Source of the DNA: Mytilus edulis
Taxonomy: Eukaryota; Mollusca; Bivalvia; Mytilida; Mytilidae
Length of the DNA stretch: 64,000 nucleotides
Assembly: GCF_963676685.1 (NCBI RefSeq)
Contig: NC_092354.1
Span: 35,868,193-35,932,192, forward strand
Reading direction: 5' to 3'
Under the pieces are notes generated by a model. It was not told the origin of the DNA, ran no database searches, and saw only the letters and a program-made list of their open reading frames with translations. Shown here in pieces: positions 10,941 through 21,837 of the stretch (positions within the stretch are counted from its first letter, which is position 1; every line of letters starts with the position of its first letter). A program made the translations under genes and the position numbers.

Positions 10941-11361
10941 GATTGATTGTTGGTTGCTTAACGTCCAGTGGCAAATCTTTTATGCATATTCAGAACGAGA
11001 ACAAGTTCACAATAAATACAATAGGCAGGTTGCTACAATATATGCCACCTGTGATGATGGTCTGGAAAAATTGGACTGCCACTGGAAAATGAGGGTATAT
11101 TGGACAGGGACACAAATTTTGCCTTGCAACAGGCCACTCGCGGACCCCTCAAAGAGTTGTCGCAAGGGTTCTTAACGTTCAAAGAGCGTGGCACTCTCTT
11201 TCCACAAGGCATCGGATTTAACGTCCGCCTTCTGAACGGACGTGACTGCGAACTTGATACATCCCGCACAGCCAAACGGACGCCCCCTTTCGGCAAGCGT
11301 TTTACTGCCGGTAGGGAGAAGACCAAGTGACCATATTTCTATACCCCAGTCACCCTTGGGG
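10941..11361 (-). mobile_element. SINE (family A), near full length
   Basis: Complete from the GATTGATTGTTGGTTGCTT tail end (left) to the CCCCAGTCACCCTTGGGG end (right). The flanks TGTTTAGGGGATGG and TGGTTAAGGTGATGG look like a diverged target-site duplication, suggesting an older insertion than the copies at 45-57 kb. ORFs crossing it on both strands are shadows of conserved SINE sequence. Confidence 0.85.
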
Positions 11362-11650
11362 TGGTTAAGGTGATGGTCTTTGATGGGTATGTAACAGAAA
11401 TAAAAGTAAGCAGCACTATATTAGCAGTGGTAGGACCCCAATTTTCAGTGCTCTTCAATTTTTTACCAACAATCGAAAACTTTCGAAATTCTAACGTTCC
11501 AATTTTCAATAACTGATACTAGTAACAGTAACTCCTTATTAAAATATCCTGTGTTAAGATAAAATATCAGTTAGTTAAAAAACGAATGAAAAATGTGTGG
11601 TTTATAAACTACAAATATATCAAATTTATTACGAAACTTACTTTAACCAA

Positions 11651-11785
11651 TCAGCCTGAAATGGTAACTAGTGGGTCTTCGACCAACAAACCAATTTTGC
11701 CAATATCCCCCATATCTATGGGGGTTGGCGCTAAAAACGTTTTAATGTTAGTCTCGTCGACTTCAAATGGGGCTATTTCCATAAT
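11651..11785 (-). CDS. possible 3'-terminal exon, unknown
   Basis: A strong acceptor (long T-rich tract ending TTATTCCAG) precedes 44 in-phase codons ending in TGA. The peptide begins IMEIAPFEVDETNIKTFLAP and is acidic and non-repetitive, with an ordinary protein-like composition. No family recognised and no partner exon identified. The putative first exon at 10518-10831 lies downstream on the same strand, so the two cannot be joined in that order. Confidence 0.35.
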   Translation of the reverse strand: MMEIAPFEVDETNIKTFLAPTPIDMGDIGKIGLLVEDPLVTISG

Positions 11786-12607
11786 CTGGAATAAGATTTA
11801 AAAATAAAAGATATATAATCTTTACATAGTCATTATTACTTAATTATGCAAACATTAAATAGATAAATAATTCATAGAATTTTTCTTGTTATTTTTGATT
11901 TATGTATTCAAAAATTCCAAAAGTTTAAAAAAATCAAAGTATATTTATTGTCAAAACGATATATCACGGTTGAAAGGGTTGGGCAATTCTGTGTATACGA
12001 GTTTTTGGCGACCAATTGTCCAATTCGAAACTATATCATGTACGTAAATATAGGTTATTTGTTGTTGTTCTTTAAGTGCCGGCAGCCGTTTCAAAACAGG
12101 AGATTTCTAGGCAGTTAAGCTGCCGTATGCGAGCACCCTGGATTTGTGTGCTGCCAAATAAATGCTGAAATACGTGCCATTGTTATTATCTAGCTGGCTA
12201 CTATATTATTTGTAACTTATTGGACAGTTTTTTTATACTTTTCATTCTGGATTACAAAAAAATATGACCAGAAAAACCTTAAATGATCGTCGATTTTCCC
12301 AAAATTTTGAAGTTGCACATAGGAAGCAGAGCACATACGGAATCCTTATGTTGTTTATTATCCCCTGAGCGTTTGGCTAAGATGTCAAAGAACAAATGTA
12401 TGAAATATCTAATCGCCGAAAATCTCTAAAGACAAGTAGTTAAGATTTCCCAAAATTGCAAAAGTCGTAGGATTATTTTTTGTCGTCAATGTCAATACGT
12501 AGTCAACTACGTATATAAGTTCAACAGATCACGTTGTTGGCGGCAATTTTGAATTTTAAAGAAGTCGAAATTTTCGTATCTTTTCAATTTGGACGCAGGA
12601 GTTCAAA
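11786..12607. other. no gene seen
   Basis: AT-rich non-coding sequence without visible repeat structure. Confidence 0.4.
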
Positions 12608-12766
12608 TTAAGGGTGACTAGGGTATAGAAATATGGTCACTTGGTCTTCTCCCGACCGGCAGTAAAAGGCTTGCCGAAGTGGGGCGTCCGTTTGACTGTG
12701 CGGGATGTATCAAGTTCGCAGTCATGTCCGGTCAGAAGGGGGTCGTTAAATCCGATGCCTCGTGTA
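12608..12766 (+). mobile_element. 5' half of a SINE (family A)
   Basis: The sense orientation is on the plus strand. It starts AAGGGTGACTAGGG and follows the family consensus to CCGATGCCTCGTGTA, then stops. The 3' two thirds are absent. Twelve bases later an exon acceptor is used, so the SINE forms the end of an intron or directly abuts an exon. Confidence 0.8.
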
Positions 12767-12778
12767 CCTCTTTTACAG

Positions 12779-13203
12779 AAACACAACTGTTTCGGCCAGC
12801 GAGGAGCGGAATCACTGGAAGGACCAGAAGTAAACAGCAGGTGAGAACCTGGACAGGTCAATTTGTTTGCAACGCAACAAGAACACCATCATCGTCTGAA
12901 AAAATTTCACTACAATCTGCAGGATTAGGTCATAAAAAGATACAGTTCCGGCTAGACGACAACGAAGAAGAAGTTTATAAGATTTTGTCAACAGAAGAAA
13001 AGGGGTTTCCTCAGTTGTACAACATCGGTAGTTTTGAACTACTTCATTGCACCATCAACTGCAGGGAACTCCAACGCCCAAACTGCAAATGGGTCGTTGA
13101 GTCATTAAAGCAGATAATAGGCAGCCAGGCAAAGATATACATACGCCCGATTCAGAGAAATCTAAAAGTTATTGCCAATTCAGAGCCAGAAGCAACATCA
13201 TGA
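12779..13203 (+). CDS. terminal exon with G2E3-like N-terminal domain
   Basis: The segment follows the acceptor CCTCTTTTACAG (AG 12777-12778) and is open to TGA at 13201-13203, about 141 codons. The pattern AGLGHKKIQFRLDDNEEEVY ... FELLH ... AKIYIRPIQRNLKVI matches what I remember of a ~90-residue domain in fish and bivalve proteins annotated as G2/M-phase E3 ubiquitin-ligase-like (G2E3, HECT-related), a family greatly expanded in bivalves. The HECT domain itself is not present here. A donor-like CAG|GTGAGA at 12841 could split the exon. It may be a pseudogene or an alternative short isoform. Confidence 0.5.
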
Positions 13204-13562
13204 TCATTTAATCCTTACAAGTGTCTTAAAATCTGGTATTTTGTTTTTGATTTTATATTGTAAAGCAGTGTTTAAACATTTCTCGAGTGACATTAATTTG
13301 TAGTTCTGTTTATGTCTGTAACTTGGTCAGTGTTTTTTTCGAATGGTGACCAAATGGATTCAAATTTTTCTCCGTTACAAAATGATTGGGATTTGTGTTT
13401 GCATTTACATTTAATTTTGTTAGTTTTATATTAAACTTATTTGTGTTTGTATTGAACATGATGTAGGACATTATGATACTTTTTTTCTCCTTTTTATACG
13501 ATATTTACTTGTTTTACAGAATCACTGGGGTAAATGCAGTTTCGGTCATCAGCTTTATGAGA

Positions 13563-13722
13563 ATGGCTAACGAATTTGTGATTGATGTAGAGGAAGCGAA
13601 AAAAATGTAAAGAAATTAAAAAAATACAAATTATAGACCTTTATGGCGACAAACATTGCAACGTACATTATTGCAAAGTCCCAACTGAGTTACCTCGCTA
13701 AATATGTAAAACATAGGGAGTG
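13563..13722 (+). pseudogene. decayed C2H2-finger ORF, paralogue of 41226-41414
   Basis: Begins ATGGCTAACGAATTTGTGAT and aligns with the intact ORF at 41226 (MANEFVID versus MAVEFVMD). The later part GDKHCNVHYC and LAKYVKH matches DKECNVIYC and FAKYVKH. Two in-frame stops after the first 13 codons and at least two frame changes destroy it. The pair therefore marks a repeated gene or transposon ORF. Confidence 0.6.
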
Positions 13723-14280
13723 AAGTACATGTAAAAAAGAGCATCGTATATGCGTGTGCCGGGTAAGTACAAAAAGGTTCGCGATAAGACAATGCAAACG
13801 TGTGGAATTATTCACTTTAAAAAGTCTGAATTTAGACAAATTTTAGGAGATTTTTTTTTAAAGTGCATAGGGAAACAATGCATTAACAGACTTTTTAATT
13901 TCATAACTCTTTATAATAATACAAAGCTGGATCATAAAATGTATGTTGTCTGCTCTATGGTTGGGTAGTCGTGGCTTTAACACATTATCCATTCCCTTTC
14001 TCAAAGGCGTAGGTCCAGTAAGACCGACCACTTTTTGGCCCAAAAATATAGCAGTTTTACAAAGTTCTTAAAATGTAAACTTTCAGTTATTTATTGTACA
14101 GTAGAAAGTTGCTGCTACATAAATATGTGCTGTTTTTGACATAACAATGCACATATTTTGAGTAATATCACCATAAAGTCATGTTAAATTACTGAAATCT
14201 TCACAATTAGAGCAATTTAGTTAAATTTTAGACGGTTTCTGTGTAAAACAAAAGTGTCAACATTCGTGTTCATCCTTAAA
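13723..14280. other. dispersed repeat remnants, no gene
   Basis: Includes a block near 13980-14045 (CATTCCCTTTCTCAAAGGCG, then AGGTCCAGTAAGACCGACCA) of the kind dispersed in mussel genomes. No ORF of interest. Confidence 0.35.
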
Positions 14281-14346
14281 ATTGATTGATTATTGGTTGC
14301 TTAACGTCCAGTGGCAAATATTTCATGCATATTCAGGACGAAAACA
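14281..14346 (-). mobile_element. 3' tail fragment of a SINE (family A)
   Basis: Carries only the 3' ~66 bp of the family (ATTGATTGATTATTGGTTGC to ATTCAGGACGAAAAC). Strong 5' truncation like this is expected from aborted target-primed reverse transcription. Directly after it a 20-bp word (AATTAGCTTTTTGCCACCAT) occurs twice, at about 14346 and 14400. Confidence 0.7.
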
Positions 14347-14511
14347 ATTAGCTTTTTGCCACCATCTCTTTCTTCAGGCCACTATGAATATTCTCGTTTA
14401 ATTAGCTTTTTGCCACCATATAACTGTCCCCATACACTATTGGTATAATGCATTCAAAACAAAACCCTTCTCCAATACAATTAATCAAATAACAGACTTT
14501 CTATATTGCAG

Positions 14512-14674
14512 ATTATATATGGTACACGAAGAACTGATGGTGAAAGAATAGAAAGACTGTGGTCCTATTTAGGAGGCTTTGCTAATATATCAAAAGAAAT
14601 GTCCCCAGAAAACAGATGTGATCTACTTACTGATGCTCTGACCCACTATGGAAGAAAAATTAGGGACAAACAAG
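14512..14674 (+). CDS. KDZ-family transposase exon
   Basis: Exon bounded by CTATATTGCAG (acceptor) and CAAG|GTATGA (donor), 54 open codons, phase 0 at the start. The motif DGERIERLWSYLGGFANISK followed by RCDLLTDALTHYGRK is the hallmark I associate with Kyakuja-Dileera-Zisupton (KDZ) DNA transposases, including the E-R-x-W-S block near the catalytic Glu. Flanking sequence on both sides is non-coding, so the rest of the transposase is lost or lies beyond large introns. It is open, without stops, and therefore not very old. Confidence 0.65.
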
Positions 14675-15298
14675 GTATGATTTATAAAATATTTGAAAGT
14701 AAGATTAATTTTTATTTTTGCCACTTAATCTTTAATACCAAATTTGTACTGACTGTGGCAAGTAGTCTCACAAATTAAAAAAACTCATACATGTGTCCCA
14801 TGTATTGAGTAATTTTGTTTTGGTATCCTCTCTTTGGAACTAAAATGTTATTTTAATTCTTTAATTTTTACTGTTGATTTATTAATCATTTTTAATCAAG
14901 AATTGTTTATGTAGGTAAAACCATGTTTTATAATTATACCTTTTTATTGATTTGAAAGTTGTTTCCTGTGATAAGTGTAATACCTGCAGAACCATTTAAC
15001 TGCCAATTTTGTCACTTCCAGATTGACAAAAAACAAGCTTTTATACAGTTTTAAAAAAGGCATAACTCCAAATAAAGTTATATCACATGTATTGATTGAA
15101 GATAAACTTAACAAGGATAAATGTCATGATCGATCAATCTGATATTTTTTTCCATCTTAAATGGTTAATGTTAGAAAAATTCAAGAGAAAAAAGTCAGTT
15201 AAAATGCTAAATTATGTTTTAATATCATTGGTTAATCTTCCAACTCAAGTCAAACTTGTTATGCTAAATCCATACTTATGTTATTGCTGAAATTATTC
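14675..15298. other. intron-like AT-rich DNA
   Basis: No exon or repeat recognised downstream of the KDZ exon in this stretch. Confidence 0.4.
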
Positions 15299-16176
15299 AT
15301 TGATTTATTGTTGGTTGCTTAACGTCCAGTGTCGAATATTTCATACTTTGTAACTATAGAGGCCATCCAGGATTTTAGACTGCCACAGGATTGGTTGATT
15401 GATTGTTGGTGGCTTTTTACACCGCATTAGCACAAAAGGCTATATCGCGGCGAGAGCTATTTCTAATATTTTTACAATTTAAAGCATATTTTTAAAATAA
15501 GACAAAAAGTCATTTAAAGCATATTTTTAAAATAAGACAAAAAGTCCTTCAATATACTAAAATTATTGACTAAAGCAAATTGGATATATACAAATAAAAA
15601 TCAACAGTAAGATTACGTGATAAAAAATTAAAAACGACTTAAATATAATAACATTTTTTATATTCTATAATAAACTCCAATTTCTTTTAAATATGCAACA
15701 ATATTTGTAAATGGAACATTATTGAATAAATCATACATATTATTGACATTGAAATGCTTCTAACGAATATCAGCAAAATCAATACAATTAATGAAAACAT
15801 GTTTAATAGTAAACTTGCAGTTGCAAGATACACATTGTGGTTTCTTCATTTTTTAAAAGATACTCGTGTGTTATTCTCTAGTATGACCAATACGACATCT
15901 AGAAATAACACACTGATCTTTTCTGCACAAAAAATTATTAGAAAGTTTGCCTAAATAAGGTTTAATTTCATTAAATTTATTATCATCTTTTTTACTCCAT
16001 TCATTTTTCAATATATTAAAAACATATTCTTTAATATTAGATTTAAAATCAGTATATGGTATATCACAGTTAGATAGAGGGTCACCCAGGGCATTATTTG
16101 CCACAGGAAAATGAGGGTATAAAAGATAGGGAGAAGACCAAGTGACCATAAATTTGTTTCCCCAGTCATCCTTTTT
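15299..16176 (-). mobile_element. SINE (family A) interrupted by a LINE tail
   Basis: The outer element: 15299-15390 is the SINE 3' part (TTGTTGGTTGCTTAACGTCC ... GGCCATCC ... ACTGCCACAGGA) and 16099-16176 is the remaining 5' part (GCCACAGGAAAATGAGGGTA ... GACCAAGTGACCATA ... CCCCAGTCATCC). The copy also has internal deletions relative to the consensus. It is split by the insertion at 15391-16098. Confidence 0.8.
15391..16098 (-). mobile_element. 5'-truncated I/Nimb-like LINE 3' end, nested in SINE
   Basis: Flanked by a perfect 10-bp duplication TGCCACAGGA (15381-15390 and 16099-16108). On the minus strand the first ~440 bp encode the C-terminus of a LINE ORF2: an RNase-H-tail region with LGKL...RCRIGHTRE, then a zinc-type motif CVSCNCKFTIKHVFINC, ending VAYLKEIGVYYRI and stop at ~15656-15658. 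At least three stops or frameshifts interrupt it. The 3'UTR contains a tandem 35-bp duplication (15476-15545). The 3' end, read on plus, is GATTGATTGTTGGTGGCTTT, almost the same as the SINE tail. Confidence 0.8.
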
Positions 16177-16279
16177 GCAGAAAATTCCAGAAATACAGAT
16201 TTATAAATGACCGCTTAACTAAACTATTGTACCTAGACCCATTTTAAAATCTGCAGGTAAATAATAATTAACTCATAAA

Positions 16280-16620
16280 TCGATAGAGAAAAACACATAT
16301 CCGGGTTACAAACTAAAACTGAGGTAAACACATCAAACATAACTACGACACAAAATGTAACACACACAGAAACGAACTGTAATAGGCCATTTTCCTGACT
16401 TGGTACAGGGAATTAAAAAAAATGATGGGTTGAACATGGTTTTATGGCATTCCAAACCTCCGTCTTAAATGGCAATGTTAACTACAACATCAAAATAACA
16501 ACACTACACAACAGGACTAACTCCTAGAAAATTCAAAACGAAAGAGTCCCATAAAAAATGATAAACAATTGTCTTGACTTGGTGCAGACATTAGTATAGT
16601 ATACTCTGTGTGGTGTAATT
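16280..16620 (+). repeat. dispersed mussel repeat (family C)
   Basis: Shares ACACAAAATGTAACACACAC AGAAACG-type words and the preceding 'ACAAACTAAAACTGAGGTAA' word with 23160-23350. It also contains 'CCTGACTTGGTACAGGGAAT', which is widespread in mussel DNA. Non-coding. Confidence 0.5.
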
Positions 16621-16928
16621 GTGCGAGGTGTTTGCTCAGCAAGTGGGGAAAACCTTGCAATGTGTATGCAAATTTGACAAAGTTTAACATTCTGTCATTC
16701 GTGAAAAACTATTTACAAAACAAATCTTGAGATCGTATATGCACTCTTGATAAAATAAAACAAACTGCAAAATATAAAATAATATGTATAAATGCAACAT
16801 TTCTTCTTGCTAAAGCAAAACTAACCCTTTACAAATTTTGTCACACTCCTAACATTATTGTCATGTTTTTAAGGATTAACTTTTTCTGTCAAATGAAACT
16901 CAAATTAAGACCGAAGTCTTTCTTCTCT

Positions 16929-17242
16929 CACTTTTTATGATTCATATTGCTTATTTTTTTATAATTTTATCGTTAGATCTCATTCAAATTTTCCCTTGTT
17001 CTTTCATGCTTTTCTTTTTGGCTTTCTCTACTGCCTCGGTTCTTGGACAAATTTCTAAATGTAAATATGATTTAAAATATTTTTCAATTTCAGCCATTTC
17101 AATTTCATCCAATCTCTTTCTTACTACTACTGGCTTCTTTTGCTTGGTTTGCTTGTTGTGACTAGGTAAAGGACAATCCTCCTCTACATCCTCTTCCTCT
17201 TCGTCATCTTCAAAAACATTCATGTCAAACATTCTGTCCTCT
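16929..17242 (-). pseudogene. decayed acidic/basic domain exon, copy 1 of 2
   Basis: A minus-strand exon opens after an acceptor (TTTATTTTTGCAG). It encodes a conspicuous acidic run (FEDDEEEEDVEEDC) and then a basic helical module with EIEKYFKSYLHLEICPRTEA and EKAKKKSMKEQGK. A TGA interrupts it. After a frame change the expected end ISNMNHKK is still readable near 16935. From memory this module occurs at the C-terminus of many transposon-like proteins in bivalves. A second, more decayed copy lies at 23857-24045 on the same strand. Confidence 0.55.
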
Positions 17243-18244
17243 CTGCAAAAATAAACAATTGAAATTACTTTCATTTCCTTTCTAACAGTCATTTTCTACT
17301 CATTACCTAAAAAGAAACTACCAGTTTTCAATTATTCTCACTGCCAAAGAGACAACCTCTACTGTAATTTGAGGAATTTAAGCCATTTGTATTTATGGTA
17401 TTGCTTTAAAATTTCAAATTTAAGCCACACAATAATAAAAGTTGCTTAAATACATGAGTGAGGATTCCTCTAAATTTTATTTTCTCATAAATTATGGGGT
17501 ATGTAAAACACAAGAAATGCCTTTATCACAATTATCAAAACTGTTTGTTGAACTAGAGACTCTAAACGTATGACTTGGTCACATGGTTAACAAAGCTGCT
17601 AGTCTCATGCCAATGAATACATACTAGTAATCTGCTTGTAATGTTACCGGAACGGATTTCCGATTTGTTACCTTTATTAGTATTTTTGTGGTGTCAGACA
17701 CATTTCCTGTCAAATTTGTTCTGCTTTCAACACTTATATTTGCTGGTTATAAGCGCCATAGAGTAAGTTCTTTACATTTATTTATCTTAAAACTATTGTT
17801 AGATAAAGTTTACATAAGTATTTTTACTGATTATAAAGTATACGCTTTGAATTATTTCACACACAAATCACGTTGTTCAAATCACTGTATGAAAAGTGCG
17901 AATCGTCAAATGAGTTGATCACATGGGTCATGTCAGATTTTTTTAATTTTCACTGTATGAAACGTGTGAATCGTAATAAAGTTTTATTTTTTATTTTTCA
18001 AGATTTTACTAGTATAAAGTCGGCGTTATTCATCCAATATTTTTATGTTTGATATTGATTGCTTGTTATAAATGACTTATGGTTGATACATGTATGTTTG
18101 CTTGTCATTTACATTGTGATATTTTCTTTTTTGTAGTCTTTTACCCTCAGTAGAAGGAGGAATAAACATATCCAAATTTATAGTGTTCTTTGATTTTGGG
18201 TCATGTAACATCACAGTAAAAGATCTCATACAGCAACAGCAAAG
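17243..18244. other. no gene seen; leader of the BEL element possible
   Basis: AT-rich. The last ~200 bp before 18245 may be leader of the BEL/Pao element. I could not find an LTR pair, and no 3' LTR is expected because the 3' part of the element is gone. Confidence 0.35.
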
Positions 18245-20137
18245 ATGAGTCAAGCTGAAGGACATGCGTTTTCAGACAAATTACAGTCATTTTGTGAAAG
18301 TAGAGATGATTACGATAAATCATTGGACAAAAACATTCAATTGGTTAAACAACTACTTTCAGACTTTGATGAATGCTTTGATCAAGTTAATGCTAGTAAT
18401 AAGCCATCTCCACAAAGAAGTTCATCTGTGCAGGCGTCTCATGATAGAAGTCTACCTGTGCAACAGTCTTTTTGCATAGGTTCTCCTGTGCCACAACAAC
18501 CATCTGTGAGTACAGATTCTGTAACATTAGCTAGTACAGCTACCCAACAAAGACAATCAAAAGAACTTGAAGCCAAACGTATTAGATTAAAGTGTTTAGA
18601 AACTGAGATTGAGATTCGGAAGCAAACAGCAGAGTTAGAGGCACTGTTAGAGTTGAAAAGTGCTCAAAGTGACTATCTGTTAAGTTTAGATGATTATGAT
18701 CAGACTTTAGTTAAACAAATAGATTCTGATGAACGATTTCGTAGTGACACAAAGACAGATTCTAATAACAACCATGTAACTTTTTCATCTAGTACTCCAC
18801 ATGGCCAGCCTAGCCAAAAGTTCACAAGTGATAATTATGAACAACCAAGTCGTATTGAACCAGTGTCAACGCTAAATGCATCTGCTTCAGCATTTAAACC
18901 AAAAACAATAGATGATTCAACCTTACAATCTGCCACTGGACTAAGTCGTTTTTTGATTAAGAAAGATCTCATCTTAAATCGCCTATCGAAATTTGACGAT
19001 AATCCCATGCTATATGTTTCATGGAAAATAAGTTTTAAGGGCATCATGCTAGAATTAGACACTTCTTCTACAGAAGAACTCGATTTATTAGTACGTTGGC
19101 TGGGGCCTGAGTCATCAAAACAGGCGTCAACCATTCGTGCATGTAATGCGATAAATCCAGGTTTAGCAGTTGAGAAAATTTGGGAACGACTAGAACAAAG
19201 GTTCGGTTCGCCAGAAGTCATAGAGACATGCTTAAAAAGAAGAATTTCGTCATTCAAGGTCATCGACAAACAAGACCCAAAACGCTTATATGAGTTAGCA
19301 GACCTTGCTTCTGAAATAGCTTCAATAAAATGTCAACCTCAGTATAACATTCTGTTTTCGTATTTTGACTCCTCGACAGGAGTCAATCTCCTCATTTCCA
19401 AACTGCCATGGAATCTCCGTGAGAAATGGACAACAGACGCAACAAGATACAAGGAACGAGAACAATGTGTCTATCCCCCGTTTACATTTTTCGAACAATT
19501 CATACAGAGAATCGCTAAAATGAAGAATGACCCAAGTTTTCAACTTACCAGTACTCATGAGAAAACAAGTAGTGCAAGCGAACAAGATCGCACGTATAGG
19601 AAATCGTACAGAAATGTGAACATTTCTACTCATAAAACAGAAACAATTGAGGAAAGAAAAACAAACAATGAGTTACACAAGGCAAATTTGTGCCCGATAC
19701 ACAAGACAAATCATCTTCTTAATGATTGTACGGCATTCCGGAAGAAACCCTTATCGGAAAGACGACACTTTATTCTAACAAACAGTATTTGTTTCAAATG
19801 TTGTGGTCCAACAAAGCATAGGGCTGCAAACTGTATATGTGACAATATTAAATGTGCTATATGTAAGAGTCCATCACATCCCACAGCACTTCATGTGGAG
19901 GTCTCAGTCCAAGAAGGGGAGGGGACCATGGACTCTGGTGATGATGTTAAGGTGACGTGTACACAGGTTTGTGGGTATCCTGAAAATACAAGCAAATCTT
20001 GCGCCAAAATTATTCCGGTAAGAATTGTAAATCACAACATGCCTGAAAAACATCGTATTGTCTACGCAATGATTGACGATCAGAGTTCGCATACATTAGC
20101 AACATCTAATCTCTTTAACGCATTCCAGGATCATTGA
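18245..20137 (+). CDS. BEL/Pao gag with start of protease
   Basis: 630 codons from ATG. Residues ~95-160 form a charged coiled coil (KELEAKRIRLKCLETEIEIR). Residues ~230-330 are the DUF1759-like capsid region (LILNRLSKFDDNP ... VEKIWERLEQRFGS). Near 505-560 are Cys/His clusters: CPIHKTNHLLNDC, CFKCCGPTKHRAANC (C-x2-C-x5-H-x4-C) and CAICKSPSHPTALH. The ORF then enters the DUF1758-type aspartic protease, with the likely active-site segment IDDQSSHTLA near residue 612. It ends at a TGA in the middle of the protease; the same frame is open immediately after it. Gag would form the particle and the knuckles bind RNA. Confidence 0.8.
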   Translation: MSQAEGHAFSDKLQSFCESRDDYDKSLDKNIQLVKQLLSDFDECFDQVNASNKPSPQRSSSVQASHDRSLPVQQSFCIGSPVPQQPSVSTDSVTLASTATQQRQSKELEAKRIRLKCLETEIEIRKQTAELEALLELKSAQSDYLLSLDDYDQTLVKQIDSDERFRSDTKTDSNNNHVTFSSSTPHGQPSQKFTSDNYEQPSRIEPVSTLNASASAFKPKTIDDSTLQSATGLSRFLIKKDLILNRLSKFDDNPMLYVSWKISFKGIMLELDTSSTEELDLLVRWLGPESSKQASTIRACNAINPGLAVEKIWERLEQRFGSPEVIETCLKRRISSFKVIDKQDPKRLYELADLASEIASIKCQPQYNILFSYFDSSTGVNLLISKLPWNLREKWTTDATRYKEREQCVYPPFTFFEQFIQRIAKMKNDPSFQLTSTHEKTSSASEQDRTYRKSYRNVNISTHKTETIEERKTNNELHKANLCPIHKTNHLLNDCTAFRKKPLSERRHFILTNSICFKCCGPTKHRAANCICDNIKCAICKSPSHPTALHVEVSVQEGEGTMDSGDDVKVTCTQVCGYPENTSKSCAKIIPVRIVNHNMPEKHRIVYAMIDDQSSHTLATSNLFNAFQDH

Positions 20138-21834
20138 CCTGATATTAATTATTCGTTGATTTCTTGTGCTGGTAAAGTTCAAGCAAGTGGTAGGCAAGGA
20201 ACTGGATATTCTGTTCAGTCTTTAGATGGAAGTTGTATGTTTAGATTGCCAAATATTATAGAATGTAATGACATTCCTTGCAACCGAGACGAGATTCCGT
20301 CTCCAGAAATTGCGTTTCAATATCCCCATCTCAAACCAATATCCCAATATATTCCTAAAGTGATGGAAGACATAGAAATAGAGCTATTAATTGGTCGAGA
20401 CATATCTGCAGTGCATTATGTGTTAGATCAGAGAACTGAGGGAGACCGGCTCCCATTTGCCCAAAAGTTACCCTTAGGTTGGGTCATTGTTGGACAAGTC
20501 TGTCTTGGAAATGCACATATGCCTGAAATAACTGTATACAAAACATACATCACAAATAGCGGTCGACCAACATTATTTGAACCTTGTCAAAGTAAAATTA
20601 AGGTTGAAACCGATTTATTTATAAAAACAGATAAGGATAACAAAATAGGACTTTCAGTGGACGATACACGTTTTCTAAGGTTAATGGACTCGGAGTTTGA
20701 AAAAGACACTGATGGGCATTGGACCGCACCTTTGCCATTTCGTAAGAATATTCAACCATTGCCAGATAACAAAGCTCTTGCGTTAAAACGCGCCAATTCT
20801 CTTGACATGAATTTGTGCCGTATTCCTACTAAGTTGGAACATGTGAAGTTGTTTATGGACAAAATATTTGAACGTGGTCATGCTGAAAAAGCACCAAGTC
20901 TATTACCGAATGATAAGCGATGGTATTTGCCCATGTTCGGGGTATACCATCCTCGAAAGCCAGAATCTATCAGAGTTGTTTTTGATTCGTCCTCTCAATT
21001 TGGAGGTGTAGCCCTCAATGATGTGTTAATGTCGGGTCCAGACTTGTCGAATAGTCTTCAAGGAGTTCTGCTTAGGTTTCGTCGTGAACGCGTTGCAGTA
21101 ACAGCTGATGTGGAACAAATGTTTCATAACTTCCGTGTTAAGACCGATCATCGCAACTATCTTCGTTTCTTATGGCACCCAAATAGTGATTTAAGTAAAC
21201 CTCTGGAGGAGTTTAGAATGACAGTTCATGTATTTGGCAACAGCCCTTCACCAGCTGTTGCCACATATGGTTTGCGTAGATCTGTCCAAACCGCATCTTT
21301 GACGTTCAGAGATTTGTATCTAAGAACTTCTACGTCGATGATGGACTAATAAGTTGTTCAAGTGTGTGCGAAGCCGTTGATTTAGTGAAGAATACACAAA
21401 GTGAATTGATGAAAGGCGGCAGATTAAGACTACACAAAATCGCGTCGAACTCAACAGAAGTACTTAAACAATTTGCTAAAGATGATCTTGCGAAAGACTT
21501 GAAAAACATTGACATTGACGAAGAAAGTTTACCGTTGCAAAGAAGTCTAGGCATATCATGGGACATTAATTTAGATGCCTTTGTATTTAGTGTCGATACA
21601 GAACCGAAGCCATTCACGCGCCGTGGGGTGCTCTCTACTATCAACAGCTTATTCGACCCCATTGGTTTTACCGCACCAGTAACTCTAGAAGGAAAGTTAT
21701 TGCTACGCGAGATTATGTCATGCTCTTCGTCTACCGACTGGGATGATCCGCTAGAGGAAGATTTTCATAAACGCTGGAAAGTATGGGTTGACTCGTTGAA
21801 AAACCTTTGTGATTTGCGTATTCCAAGAATGTAT
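20138..21834 (+). pseudogene. BEL/Pao protease end and reverse transcriptase
   Basis: Continues in the gag frame to 21349: protease C-terminal part with IELLIGRDISAVHYVLD and GWVIVGQ, then reverse transcriptase with WYLPMFGVYHPRKPE, the RVVFDSSS segment, VAVTADVEQMFHNF (motif A Asp) and VFGNSPSPAVATYGL (motif B). The YVDD motif (motif C) is present but in another frame (around 21330-21345), so one indel lies just upstream, near 21300. The second frame then runs through the thumb region (FTRRGVLSTINSLFDPIGFT) to LRIPRMY, where a LINE insertion begins. Confidence 0.8.
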
Positions 21835-21837
21835 TGT

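Noticed and set aside
19322-19633. Antisense ORFs within BEL gag
   Set aside because: Shadows of the plus-strand gag frame.
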